The notes: generated by a model from the sequence alone, not told the origin. A stretch of 64,000 nt of DNA from UBA699 sp050261915 (GCA_050261915.1 JBLNDT010000012.1:8991-72990); one strand, 5' to 3'; counted from the first letter of the stretch, positions 24,790 to 33,393 are shown. A program made the numbers and translations.

Positions 24790-27066
24790 TTATTGAAGAG
24801 TGTTATAAATAGCTTTTATCAATTCCTCCATAGTAATATTGTCCTTTGGTCTAATCTTATTGTTTGAATCTGTACTAATAAGCCCAAGATCTTTAGCTAA
24901 AGATACATAGCCTATAAAATCTGTTGATATAGAATCCTTATCTGCAGGCTGGAAAGCAAATGCATCTTTTAGTTTCCCTATTCTGTCAAAGTGAAGTAAT
25001 TTAATTAAATATACTGAAGCTTGTTCTCTTGTAACTAAAGTTGATGGATTAAACTCACCTGAATTATCAATTATTCCTGCATTTACTGCCAGCTGCAAAT
25101 ATTTATAATCAGCTGAATCCTTGGCTATTGTTGTGGATATTTTTAAATCTATATTATTGCTGTTTCCATAATAGCGGTCAAAGTTCTTAACACTAGTTAA
25201 TATTTTAATAAATTGCAGATTGGTAATATTACCATTTAATTTAAAATCTCTAGTGTCTATTATTCCATTGGAAACTAAAATATTTGCTTCCTTTTCTACA
25301 GAAGAACCCTTTATTGCATTTTGAAAATCAATTAAACAGTCATCTACCTCTTGCCCGTAATTATTTAATAACTTGCCTGTATTTGCATCAATATATGTAT
25401 AATAATCATAGTACATGTTATTTGTTGAATATACTAATTTAATTTCCTTTTCATTGTTTGATGAGCTGTTATTATTGGCTTTCATATACATAAGTCTAGG
25501 CATGTTATTTAATAAAAATACCTTCTTTGCTTCCTCTGCACTTATTACAGTTCCAGCTATAGGTACAGAAACAGAGTCTTCCCAGCTACAATTTAAATTT
25601 TGGAGCTCTCCTGTTTTAGCACTAAAGTTAAAATTAATCCCATCATGCTTGTAGGCTAGTCCATTTACAAGCCTTTGAAAATTAAATCCCAGCTGCGATT
25701 GGGTTGAGTAGTTTGAAGTTACATTTGAAGGATCTTCAACATTTTGTTTTGTATTTATATCCTTTATCTTTTCAGGATAAAGCTTGGACATAATTTCTAT
25801 AGCTTTAACGTATGCTTGTTCAGACGTCAATTTAGGTACAAAAGGCTCCTCATCATTGTCTGGGAATTGATTAAATAAATATATATCCATTATTTCTCCG
25901 TTTGAAACGTTTATAGATATATTTCCATTATTATTAACTTCGTTTGAATTTTTTAAAATATATGAAATATCCCATGTTTTAGTTCTCTTACCATTGGCTT
26001 CTGTTCGTTCTCCGTAACCTGAATAGTTTACTGTGAAATCTTCGTTAAAAAGCAACTTTAGTTTTTCTTTTGCAATTTGTTCTGCTTCATCGCTTGTTAT
26101 AGCTCTATTCAAATTTTGTGAACTTTGAGATTTCATATAAATTTCTTCTTTTTCCTCAGAGGTTATATCTTTAGATTTCACATTTATTCCAGTAAATTTA
26201 TTCATTTCAATCACTTCACCTGTTTTGGCATCAATTATATTTGATACATCATATTGATTAAAATAAACAAGTTTAGTTTCCCTTTCTATCTCAGGATTTA
26301 GAGTATCAACTGAGGGAATATACATTAAATCCATTTTTGTGTTTTCACTAACTAGATCTTTTCCTTTTTTTTCATCGATTATTCCATCCAAAGACGGTAA
26401 TTGAAGGTCATCAGTCCATTGTATTGAATAGGATGTTACCTTTCCAGTAAACCCATCCACTGTTGCAGAAATATAATCTCCATATATAGGAATATTATTA
26501 TTAAGTCTGCAGTATGAAAAGGTAAAACCTTGATTTCTTATATTATCATTTCTCTTGTTTTCTATAAGTTTAGCTGCTTTAACCTCCTCTGGGGCAATCT
26601 TAGAAATAAAGGCTTCCGCTGCAGCCTTAGCCTGGTCTTTTGTCACGGCAGCTACAATTTTCACATTGTTTTCTGTCATGTTGTTTAAAAAGCTGCTTAG
26701 ACTCACGATTCTCCCACTACTCTTATCTATTGAGGCAAATCCGCTGTTGTGATAATTCCCTTGGTCAATGTTAAAATTTACATCCCAATAACTCTTGTTA
26801 TTTTGTCCAATATCTCCTCCTAACCTTGAACTTATATTTATATTAGAAGTTGAGTCATCAAGAATAATATCAAAATAGCTCTTAAAAGCATCCTTTGCTA
26901 TTTGTTTAGCCTGCTCTTTTGAAATCAATGTCTCAGTCTGAATTGTACTAGTTGCATAACTAGTTGTTACATTATTATTAAAATCTGCAGCTTGTACAAA
27001 TACTGGTTTTGAACATGCTATAACAACTGCGGTTACAGTCAAAATTATAAGTTTTTTACTTCTCAT
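24790..27066 (-). CDS. Secreted YcdB/YcdC-repeat protein with SLH domains
   Basis: A 758-residue exported protein. It has a signal peptide (MRSKKLIILTVTAVVIACS, cleavage near VQA-AD), then two long repeats of the YcdB/YcdC, PepSY-like type. Each has the pattern EAxxIAKExLKxxF, then WDISY or WDVNF, then an aspartate-rich DAKTGEV or DANTGKL turn. From about residue 590 to the end come S-layer homology repeats (NAGIIDNSGEFNPSTLVTREQ and DLGLISTDSNNKIRPKDNIT), which bind wall polymer. It is therefore probably on the cell surface. Its function is unknown; PepSY-like domains often inhibit proteases or sense the envelope. It leads the ABC-amj gene set. Confidence 0.85.
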   Translation of the reverse strand: MRSKKLIILTVTAVVIACSKPVFVQAADFNNNVTTSYATSTIQTETLISKEQAKQIAKDAFKSYFDIILDDSTSNINISSRLGGDIGQNNKSYWDVNFNIDQGNYHNSGFASIDKSSGRIVSLSSFLNNMTENNVKIVAAVTKDQAKAAAEAFISKIAPEEVKAAKLIENKRNDNIRNQGFTFSYCRLNNNIPIYGDYISATVDGFTGKVTSYSIQWTDDLQLPSLDGIIDEKKGKDLVSENTKMDLMYIPSVDTLNPEIERETKLVYFNQYDVSNIIDAKTGEVIEMNKFTGINVKSKDITSEEKEEIYMKSQSSQNLNRAITSDEAEQIAKEKLKLLFNEDFTVNYSGYGERTEANGKRTKTWDISYILKNSNEVNNNGNISINVSNGEIMDIYLFNQFPDNDEEPFVPKLTSEQAYVKAIEIMSKLYPEKIKDINTKQNVEDPSNVTSNYSTQSQLGFNFQRLVNGLAYKHDGINFNFSAKTGELQNLNCSWEDSVSVPIAGTVISAEEAKKVFLLNNMPRLMYMKANNNSSSNNEKEIKLVYSTNNMYYDYYTYIDANTGKLLNNYGQEVDDCLIDFQNAIKGSSVEKEANILVSNGIIDTRDFKLNGNITNLQFIKILTSVKNFDRYYGNSNNIDLKISTTIAKDSADYKYLQLAVNAGIIDNSGEFNPSTLVTREQASVYLIKLLHFDRIGKLKDAFAFQPADKDSISTDFIGYVSLAKDLGLISTDSNNKIRPKDNITMEELIKAIYNTLQ

Positions 27067-27198
27067 AAAGTGCCCCCTTTTTTACTAAAAAATGTTTCAA
27101 TTTTGTATTGTTTATAATTATATCATATTAAGTAAAATAATGACAATTCTTAAATTTGTCTTAATTTTATGAATTTTAAAAATTGTAACATCACTATA

Positions 27199-27288
27199 TT
27201 GACTCTATATTTACTATAGAGTTTATAATTTTTCTAACAAAGAGTTGTGATTATGTTTTAGTTCTTATCGCGAGAGAATTAAACATAA
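27199..27288 (+). promoter_or_regulatory. Promoter region with two inverted repeats before the permease gene
   Basis: TTGACT near 27199 is followed at 19 bases by TATAAT, and CTCTATA/TATAGAG inverted arms lie between them. Further down, TTATGTTTTAGTTCT (27251-27265) and AGAATTAAACATAA (27275-27288) form a nearly perfect inverted repeat around TATCGCGAG. This may be an operator or leader hairpin. No T-box or SAM riboswitch consensus is present. The rest of 27067-27324 shows no gene. Confidence 0.45.
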
Positions 27289-27324
27289 CATACTATAATC
27301 ATTAAAATTTAAGGGGGAGTTTGA

Positions 27325-28836
27325 ATGAGCTCGGATAATAAAAATGAAAAAGGGGAACTTCATAGAAGCTTACAGGCAAGACATTTAAATATGATCGCCA
27401 TTGGAGGCGCTATCGGTACTGGTTTGTTCCTATTAAGCGGAGGCTCAGTTAGCATGGCTGGTCCTGGAGGCGCAATCTTAGCATATTCTGTAATGGGAGT
27501 TCTAGTATATTTTTTAATGACTTCTCTTGGTGAAATGGCTACCTTAATGCCTGTTTCAGGATCCTTTGAAACCTATGCAACAAGATTTGTTGATCCAGCC
27601 TTTGGTTTTGCACTTGGTTGGAACTACTGGTTTTGCTGGGCTACCTGTGTTGCCTGCGAACTTGTTGCTGGTTCCATAATAGTTAAGTTTTGGCTTCCTA
27701 ACACAAACGGAACTATGTGGAGCATACTCTTTCTCGTAATTCTTTTCTGTCTTAATCTTGTATCAGCAAGAGCATATGGAGAAGGAGAATATTGGTTCGC
27801 AGGAATTAAAGTTGTAACAATAATAGTATTTTTATTAGCTGGAGTAATGATGATATTTGGAATTTTAGGTGGACATTCTCCAGGATTCAGTAACTTTTTG
27901 CTTCAGACAAGTGATGGACAAAAGGGACCCTTTATTGGAGGAGCTTTTGCAATAGTTAATGTTTTCCTTCTTGCTGGATTTTCATTTTCAGGAACAGAAC
28001 TTGTAGGACTAGCTGCAGGAGAATCTGCAGATCCAGAAAAAAATGTTCCTAAAGCTATAAAAACTGTATTTTGGAGAATACTCCTGTTTTATATTGGCGC
28101 TATAGCTGTAATCGGTTTCCTTGTTCCATTTAATGATCCAAATCTTTTAAAGAGTGGAACAGACCAGATAGCCTACAGTCCATTTACCATAGTATTTCAA
28201 CGCTCTGGTGTTGCCTTTGCAGCAAGTCTTATGAATGCAGTTATCCTAACAGCTGTATTATCTGCAGGAAATTCAGGACTATATGCATCTTCACGTATGC
28301 TTTATGCAATGGCCAAGGAAGGAAAGGCTCCAAAGGCATTTGGGAAAGTTAATAAGCGTGGTGTACCTATGAATGCACTTTACCTTACAGCACTTGTAGC
28401 TTGCTCTGCTTTCTTTGCATCACTTATAGGTGATGGAAAAATATATTATGCTCTGGTAAATATATCAGGAATCACTGCTTTCTTTGCATGGCTTGGTATT
28501 GCAATATGCCACTACAGATTCAGAAGAGCGTATATAGCTCAGGGAAGAAAGCTTGAAGATTTAAAATACAGAGCCAAGTGGTTCCCATTTGGTCCAATAC
28601 TTGCAATGATACTTTGCACAATAGTTATTTTTGGTGCAAACATATGGATATTTCAGGCAGATACCTTTGACTGGTTCAGCTTTATAACAAACTATATAAC
28701 AATACCATTGTTTGCGGTATTTTACTTTGGATACAAATATATAAAGAAAACAAAAATTGTTCCACTTATGGAATGCGATTTTGTACACAAAGAATACGTT
28801 TCTGGTAATGATGCTATAGATGATTTAGTAAAATAA
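27325..28836 (+). CDS. Amino acid permease (APC superfamily, AAT family)
   Basis: A 503-residue permease with about twelve membrane helices. The family hallmarks are LQARHLNMIAIGGAIGTGLFL at the first helix (quoted in part: HLNMIAIGGAIGTGLF), GEMATLMPVSGSFETYATRF, FSGTELVGLAAGES in helix 6 and ASSRMLYAMAKEGKAPK. These match the LysP/GabP-like AAT group, which imports amino acids with protons. The substrate cannot be read directly. The next gene encodes a methionine/cystathionine-type lyase, so a sulfur amino acid is a reasonable guess. The start has AAGGGGGAG upstream. Confidence 0.92.
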   Translation: MSSDNKNEKGELHRSLQARHLNMIAIGGAIGTGLFLLSGGSVSMAGPGGAILAYSVMGVLVYFLMTSLGEMATLMPVSGSFETYATRFVDPAFGFALGWNYWFCWATCVACELVAGSIIVKFWLPNTNGTMWSILFLVILFCLNLVSARAYGEGEYWFAGIKVVTIIVFLLAGVMMIFGILGGHSPGFSNFLLQTSDGQKGPFIGGAFAIVNVFLLAGFSFSGTELVGLAAGESADPEKNVPKAIKTVFWRILLFYIGAIAVIGFLVPFNDPNLLKSGTDQIAYSPFTIVFQRSGVAFAASLMNAVILTAVLSAGNSGLYASSRMLYAMAKEGKAPKAFGKVNKRGVPMNALYLTALVACSAFFASLIGDGKIYYALVNISGITAFFAWLGIAICHYRFRRAYIAQGRKLEDLKYRAKWFPFGPILAMILCTIVIFGANIWIFQADTFDWFSFITNYITIPLFAVFYFGYKYIKKTKIVPLMECDFVHKEYVSGNDAIDDLVK

Positions 28837-28887
28837 TAAAAACAGGTCCATTGCAGACCTGAATAATTAATATGAAGGTGACTAATT

Positions 28888-30081
28888 ATGGATAAACATA
28901 CATTCAGTAATGATACAGAAATACTCTACAAGGGCTCCGAAATCATTGGAGAAAATCTTCGTCCGGAAAGCCCTCCCATTTATATGTCAACAGCATATAT
29001 AATGGAGGACCTTGAAGAGCTGCACAATACTACAGACGCTGGTGGCTACACCTACAACAGAACAAAAAATCCTAATCGTGACTCCATTGCAGAATTAATT
29101 TCATACCTTGAAAATGGAGAAAAAACAATTATATTTTCATCTGGAATGGCAGCAATTTCAACTTCTCTTTTATCATTTTTGAACTGCGGGGATCACGTAC
29201 TTGCCAACTCTGCATTATATGGTGAGACAATTGACTTTATGAACAACTATCTCTCACACTATGGCATTGAAGCAACTTATGTTGATTTCACAAATATAGA
29301 AGCTGTTAAAAAAGCTATAAGGCCAAACACAAAAATTCTATATACTGAAATAATAGCAAACCCCCTAACAGTTGTTGTGGATATCGATGCAATATCTAAT
29401 GCTGCTCATGAGGCTGGAGCAATGGTTATAGTAGACAGCACCTTTACTACACCATATGTTATAAAGCCACTTGACCATGGTGCAGACCTTGTAGTTCACA
29501 GTTTAACCAAGTATTTTGGTGGACATAGTGATGTTACTGCAGGTTCATTAACAGGAAATACTAACCTTGTAGATAAAGCTTATTCCTTCCAGCACCTTCT
29601 TGGCAGCTGTTCAGATGCAAACAGCTCCTGGCTTCTGTTAAGAAGTGCAAGAACTATGGGACTTAGGGTAAAAAAGCAACTTGAAAATGCTCAAAAATTA
29701 GCAGCCGCCCTTGAAAAAAATCCACATGTAAGTAAAGTAAACCATCCAAGTTTGGCAGTACATCCCCAGCATGAACTTGCTGAAAAACTTTTCCTTAAAG
29801 GTTATGGTGCTATGCTTAGCTTCTCTGTGGAGGACAACAGAGACAAATTAAATTTGTTTATGAGAAAGCTTAAATATGTTAGTTACCTTCCTACACTTGG
29901 AGGTTTCAGAACTTCTCTTTCCCACCCGGTTTCATCTTCTCATGCAGATGTTCCGGAACCAGTTAGATTAAAAATGGGTATTCACGAAGGACTGATGAGA
30001 GTTTCTGTTGGAATAGAAGACATTGATGACCTAATTTATGATTTTGACCAGGCACTTGAAGTTTTTGATAAGGTAAGATAA
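28888..30081 (+). CDS. Trans-sulfuration PLP enzyme, methionine gamma-lyase-like
   Basis: A 397-residue Cys/Met-metabolism PLP enzyme. Motifs are YTYNRTKNPNRDSIAELI, FSSGMAAISTSLLSFL, TEIIANPLTVVVDI and the PLP lysine in VVHSLTKYFGGHSDVTAG near residue 208. The C-terminus has SLGG-like LPTLGGFRTSLSHP and GLMRVSVGIEDIDDLI. It could be methionine gamma-lyase, cystathionine gamma-lyase or cystathionine gamma-synthase; these cannot be separated safely by eye. Position next to an amino acid importer favours catabolism, so methionine gamma-lyase is preferred. It lies 51 bases after the permease gene with only a weak hairpin between, so they are probably cotranscribed. Confidence 0.85.
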   Translation: MDKHTFSNDTEILYKGSEIIGENLRPESPPIYMSTAYIMEDLEELHNTTDAGGYTYNRTKNPNRDSIAELISYLENGEKTIIFSSGMAAISTSLLSFLNCGDHVLANSALYGETIDFMNNYLSHYGIEATYVDFTNIEAVKKAIRPNTKILYTEIIANPLTVVVDIDAISNAAHEAGAMVIVDSTFTTPYVIKPLDHGADLVVHSLTKYFGGHSDVTAGSLTGNTNLVDKAYSFQHLLGSCSDANSSWLLLRSARTMGLRVKKQLENAQKLAAALEKNPHVSKVNHPSLAVHPQHELAEKLFLKGYGAMLSFSVEDNRDKLNLFMRKLKYVSYLPTLGGFRTSLSHPVSSSHADVPEPVRLKMGIHEGLMRVSVGIEDIDDLIYDFDQALEVFDKVR

Positions 30082-30089
30082 TATGTATT

Positions 30090-30120
30090 AAGCTGTGTAT
30101 TTATGATGCACAGCTTATCT
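30090..30120 (+). terminator. Terminator after the PLP enzyme gene
   Basis: AAGCTGTG/CACAGCTT stem with an 11-base loop, followed by ATCTTTTAATT. It separates the PLP enzyme gene from the MerR gene. Confidence 0.7.
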
Positions 30121-30166
30121 TTTAATTGCTATACTTATGATAAAGATTTAAAGGGGTTAATGTTAT

Positions 30167-30964
30167 ATGAAGGAATTATATTCTATAGGAGAAACTGCAA
30201 AACTTTTAGGTGTTTCTATTCAAACTCTTAGATATTATGATAAGGTTGGATTGCTGGAGCCTGTACATATTAATAATGAAACAGGTTACCGCTACTACAG
30301 CTTCAATCAGTTTCACTACATTGACAGAATAAAGTATCTTCAACATTTTGGACTTACCCTTGAAGAAATTAAAATAATTATTTCTTCTGGAAGTGTGGAC
30401 AAGCTTCTTCCCTTCCTTGAAAATCAAAAGCAGAAATTTATCCTGGAACAGAAAAAAATAATGGAAACAATAAAAGATATAGACTGGTATATGCACTACT
30501 TTACATATATGGATAATAACAAGTATACTGGTACCCCATATAAAATAAAGCTTGAAAAACGATATGCAATATCAGTTCCCTGCTTCCACGATGAGGAGCT
30601 TGCCAGTATGGAAATCAGGCTTGCTGGGGCAAAAAGCAGAAAAGAACTTAAAGAGCTTTCCTTTCTTCGTCAATATGGATATCTTATGGATTATGATCTT
30701 CTTGTTAACCAAAAATTTTGCCCTAATCAATACTTTATATATCTTAAAGAAAAACCTGACTTTGAAACAGAGTTTCTTTTAGAACTCCCTGAAGGGGAAT
30801 ATTTGTGTTTCAGAGCTAAGCTTTGCACAAGACAGTGGGATACTGCCTTGATATCGGAATTTTTTCAATATAAAAACACTCCAGCCTTTGTAATAGCAAA
30901 TGAATTTGAAGATAATTTCGTTGAATATAACAATGCTGATTATGAAGTACAAATTCTGCTATAA
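30167..30964 (+). CDS. MerR-family transcriptional regulator with ligand-binding C-terminus
   Basis: A 265-residue regulator. The first 70 residues are a classic MerR winged helix: YSIGETAKLLGVSIQTLRYYDKVGLL, where LGVSIQTLRYYDKVGLL is the recognition region, and ETGYRYYSFNQF. A dimer coiled coil follows (FLENQKQKFILEQKKIMETI). The C-terminal 150 residues look like a GyrI/BmrR-type effector-binding domain (YFIYLKEKPDF, LPEGEYLCFRA). It probably senses a small organic ligand. It is transcribed after, but terminator-separated from, the permease-lyase pair, and could regulate it; that is inference. Confidence 0.88.
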   Translation: MKELYSIGETAKLLGVSIQTLRYYDKVGLLEPVHINNETGYRYYSFNQFHYIDRIKYLQHFGLTLEEIKIIISSGSVDKLLPFLENQKQKFILEQKKIMETIKDIDWYMHYFTYMDNNKYTGTPYKIKLEKRYAISVPCFHDEELASMEIRLAGAKSRKELKELSFLRQYGYLMDYDLLVNQKFCPNQYFIYLKEKPDFETEFLLELPEGEYLCFRAKLCTRQWDTALISEFFQYKNTPAFVIANEFEDNFVEYNNADYEVQILL

Positions 30965-30967
30965 TAA

Positions 30968-30994
30968 AAACCTCCATTGCTGGAGGTTTAATTT
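30968..30994 (+). terminator. Terminator after the MerR gene
   Basis: AAACCTCC/GGAGGTTT stem with loop ATTGCT, followed by AATTTATT. Confidence 0.8.
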
Positions 30995-31056
30995 ATTATA
31001 GTAGTTTTTCAATTTCAACTTCAAGCTCCAAAGGATCTACCGTAGGTTAAATCTCA

Positions 31057-31080
31057 AAAGTTGAAATTTTTTTCAACTTT
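31057..31080 (-). terminator. Hairpin after the DUF2000 gene
   Basis: AAAGTTGAAA (31057-31066) and TTTCAACTTT (31071-31080) are perfect inverted arms with a 4-base loop. It overlaps the DUF2000 stop codon by two bases. On the minus strand the stem itself ends in TTTT. Confidence 0.5.
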
Positions 31081-31504
31081 ACCTTAGCAAGGCCATGCTC
31101 CCTGTGAGTTTATTTACTTTTTTCTTATATCCACATATGCCAAGACCATAATATGTATGCTTGCTTTCTGGTGTTTTTAATGTTTTTTCTATATATTCAT
31201 CATACACATTGCACCCTTTAGCAACATCAGAGAAATCTACTACCACAACATCCTCATAATCCTTTGAATACAGCTGCTGTCTTAATTTTCTAAGCACTTC
31301 CTTGTTTCCCTTTAATATGGGAACGGGTATTGATATTATGCCAAGATGCTGCATTCCTGAAGCATCAATTGCATCTTCACCTACTAATTCGGGCCTCCTT
31401 TTCCCTAAAGTAATCCCCAATATGGCCGCAGTATTAGCAATTACTCCACTAGGAAGATCCGCATCAATCACAATAACACATTTTTTATCTTTTTCCTGCT
31501 CCAT
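31079..31504 (-). CDS. DUF2000 family protein
   Basis: A 141-residue protein with the DUF2000 pattern: CVIVIDADLPSGVIANTAAILGITLGK at the N-terminus (quoted in part: ADLPSGVIANTAAILG), GEDAIDASGMQHLGI, IPVPILKGNKEVLRKL and a C-terminal YYGLGICGYKKKVNKLTG. The family has a peptidyl-tRNA hydrolase II-like fold but no proven activity. The gene is ten bases downstream of an AraC-type regulator gene, a pairing that is common for this family, so the two probably act together. Confidence 0.8.
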   Translation of the reverse strand: MEQEKDKKCVIVIDADLPSGVIANTAAILGITLGKRRPELVGEDAIDASGMQHLGIISIPVPILKGNKEVLRKLRQQLYSKDYEDVVVVDFSDVAKGCNVYDEYIEKTLKTPESKHTYYGLGICGYKKKVNKLTGSMALLR

Positions 31505-31514
31505 TTTATTCTCC

Positions 31515-32324
31515 TTAATCTATAAAAATATTCATATACTGCTTTGGTGTCAAGCCTATAAACTTCTTGAAGAAGTTTGTGAAATGACTTTGATCTGAAA
31601 ACCCTGTCAGTATTGCAGCTTCCATTGGAGACACTTGATTTTCCAACAGTTTCTTTGCTTTACTTATTCGAATTGTTTCAAGATAGCTGTATGGAGATAT
31701 CCCCTTTTGCCTTGTAAAGCAACGAATCAGGTAGTATTTACTAAGCCCCGTGTAATTGGTTAAATCCTTTAAAGTTATATTATTCATATAGTTCTTTTCA
31801 ATATAATCACAGGCCTTCTGTATTTCCACAGTAACTTTTTCTTCTTCCCTTGATTTTGAGTCTGTGTTTTCATAAATAATTTGCTGAATAATGAATAGAA
31901 ATATTTCTTCCTTTTTAAAATCCTTATCCCCTCTCATAATCATAACATGCAGCTCCTGCAGGGCACCTGTAATATCACTGCTATGAAGAACAGGCTCCTT
32001 GAAATAAGGGAGATAACTTTCCTCAGATATTTCGGTAACTGCCTCCTTCATTACATCTTTACTTATATTTAGACATCTGTAATCCAGTGCACCCTCAAGC
32101 TGTTCGCAAGAATGAATATCATTTGGATTTAATAATATTAAATCCCCTGCTCCAATTATATAATTTTTATTCTTACAGTATAAACTTCTTTGACCATTCT
32201 CAATAAATCCAAGTACATAGTATTCATGAAAATGGCTTGGGAACTTCTGCATAACACCTTTGAAATTATAAGCTTCCAAATTTAGCTCTGAATCGTAACA
32301 TGTAGTCCGGATTTCTTCCTGCAT
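31515..32324 (-). CDS. AraC-family transcriptional regulator
   Basis: A 269-residue regulator. The N-terminal half is a cupin-like ligand domain (FPSHFHEYYVLGFIENG and GDLILLNPNDIHSCEQ). The C-terminal 100 residues hold two helix-turn-helix units: ITLKDLTNYTGLSKYYLIRCF and SPMEAAILTGFSDQSHFTNFFK with the signature FKKFIGLTPKQY. The start is the ATG at 32324 behind GGAGGGG; an earlier in-frame start has no such site. It probably controls its own operon with DUF2000, and perhaps the divergent gene to the right. The ligand is unknown. Confidence 0.9.
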   Translation of the reverse strand: MQEEIRTTCYDSELNLEAYNFKGVMQKFPSHFHEYYVLGFIENGQRSLYCKNKNYIIGAGDLILLNPNDIHSCEQLEGALDYRCLNISKDVMKEAVTEISEESYLPYFKEPVLHSSDITGALQELHVMIMRGDKDFKKEEIFLFIIQQIIYENTDSKSREEEKVTVEIQKACDYIEKNYMNNITLKDLTNYTGLSKYYLIRCFTRQKGISPYSYLETIRISKAKKLLENQVSPMEAAILTGFSDQSHFTNFFKKFIGLTPKQYMNIFID

Positions 32325-32460
32325 ATCATTCCCCTCCACGAATAATTGTTTAATTAATAATATCACAGATTCATACTATTTTCTTGTATGATGTTGCCTT
32401 GTATAACTGCCATACCAGGAATATAATTAAAATAAAGAATCCTTTTAAGGAGGGCTGGTA

Positions 32461-32790
32461 ATGATAATTGATAATATATATAAATCCGAAATGGTTCTTG
32501 TTTATATTGAGCAAATTGAAGATATTGAAAAATGGAAGCCCCTTCTCCTTGAACTTGCTGATAAAGGGCTTATTGTTACTGTTAATGAAGAATGGCTTGT
32601 TACAAATGATGAGTTTATGGAGGAGGACTCCACCACATCAATTGAAATAGTTTGTTCTGTAGAGGAATTCCTTGACCTTGTGCCAAGATTAAAAAAACTT
32701 GATGAGGATGATATGCTTTCAGTAAAAAAGATTTATCAGGAACTTGAAGATTACTATTATGAAGAGTTCGAACCTGAGGAAGAAGAATAA
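32461..32790 (+). CDS. Conserved acidic clostridial protein, unknown function
   Basis: A 109-residue very acidic soluble protein. It starts MIIDNIYKSEMVLVYIEQIEDIEKW and ends in an acidic tail (EEFEPEEEE). The body alternates beta-like and helical segments such as IEIVCSVEEFLDLVPRLKKL. I believe similar short proteins occur in other clostridia, but I cannot name a family with certainty. AAGGAGG precedes the ATG. It is divergent from the AraC gene and separated from hsp18 by 153 bases with a new promoter. Confidence 0.7.
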   Translation: MIIDNIYKSEMVLVYIEQIEDIEKWKPLLLELADKGLIVTVNEEWLVTNDEFMEEDSTTSIEIVCSVEEFLDLVPRLKKLDEDDMLSVKKIYQELEDYYYEEFEPEEEE

Positions 32791-32870
32791 GGTTATGACC
32801 CTATATATATCGAATATTTTCAAATATATGCAAGTTTCTTGTTTTCTTGTATTTTATCTTTTACTTTCTT

Positions 32871-32913
32871 AATATTACATATTTTGACTTTAATTTTATA
32901 ATAATGTAATATT
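32871..32913 (+). promoter_or_regulatory. hsp18 promoter inside a 10 bp palindrome
   Basis: TTGACT (32884-32889) and TAATAT (32907-32912) are 17 bases apart. Perfect inverted arms AATATTACAT (32871-32880) and ATGTAATATT (32904-32913) bracket the promoter, the right arm covering the -10 box. Neither a CIRCE element nor CtsR repeats are visible, so another repressor could bind here. Confidence 0.55.
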
Positions 32914-32943
32914 TAATTACAAATTATATAAGGGGGTTATATT

Positions 32944-33393
32944 ATGTTTGATATGGTACCTTTCAAAAGAACTGGATTATTGAAAAAAGGAGGGAATAAT
33001 TTCAACAACTTTATGGATAACTTCTTTAACGAAGATTTCTTTGCTCCTATACCTTTTGAAAAAATGGGATTTGGCTTCAAAGTGGATTTAAAAGAAAATG
33101 AAAATTCCTATGTAGTTGAAGCAGATCTCCCAGGTGTAGACAAGGAATCAATAGACATACAATATAAAAATAATTACCTTACAGTATCAGCTAAGAGAGA
33201 GGATAAAACCGAAGAAAAGAAGGAAAACTACGTAAGAAAAGAAATTAAGTACGGTGAATTCAAGAGAAGCTTTTATGTAGACAATGTTGATGAAGAAAAG
33301 GTAACCGCTGTTTTTAAAGACGGAGTACTTAGAATAGAACTTCCTAAGGTAGAAAAATCTAAAGTTGAAACTAAAAAAATTGAGATAAAATAA
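32944..33393 (+). CDS. hsp18: Hsp20/alpha-crystallin small heat shock protein
   Basis: A 149-residue small heat shock protein, an ATP-independent holdase that keeps unfolded proteins soluble. The alpha-crystallin domain begins near residue 45 with FKVDLKENENSYVVEADLPGV, of which ADLPGV is diagnostic, and includes YGEFKRSFYVDNVD and FKDGVLRIELPK. A short variable N-terminus (FNNFMDNFFNEDFF) and the C-terminal VETKKIEIK with the IxI motif complete it. It closely resembles Hsp18 of Clostridium acetobutylicum. It is a single-gene unit with its own promoter and a strong terminator. Confidence 0.93.
   Translation: MFDMVPFKRTGLLKKGGNNFNNFMDNFFNEDFFAPIPFEKMGFGFKVDLKENENSYVVEADLPGVDKESIDIQYKNNYLTVSAKREDKTEEKKENYVRKEIKYGEFKRSFYVDNVDEEKVTAVFKDGVLRIELPKVEKSKVETKKIEIK

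Noticed and set aside
27067..27324. T-box or SAM riboswitch before the amino acid permease
   Set aside because: No T-box sequence (GGTGG core) and no SAM-box consensus are present; only inverted repeats are visible.
30996..31046. A 16-codon minus-strand peptide (PTVDPLELEVEIEKLL) after the MerR gene
   Set aside because: It looks like the end of a decayed gene but is too short to assign or to separate from chance.
32791..32943. CIRCE or CtsR element before hsp18
   Set aside because: Neither TTAGCACTC/GAGTGCTAA nor the tandem GGTCAAA repeats occur.
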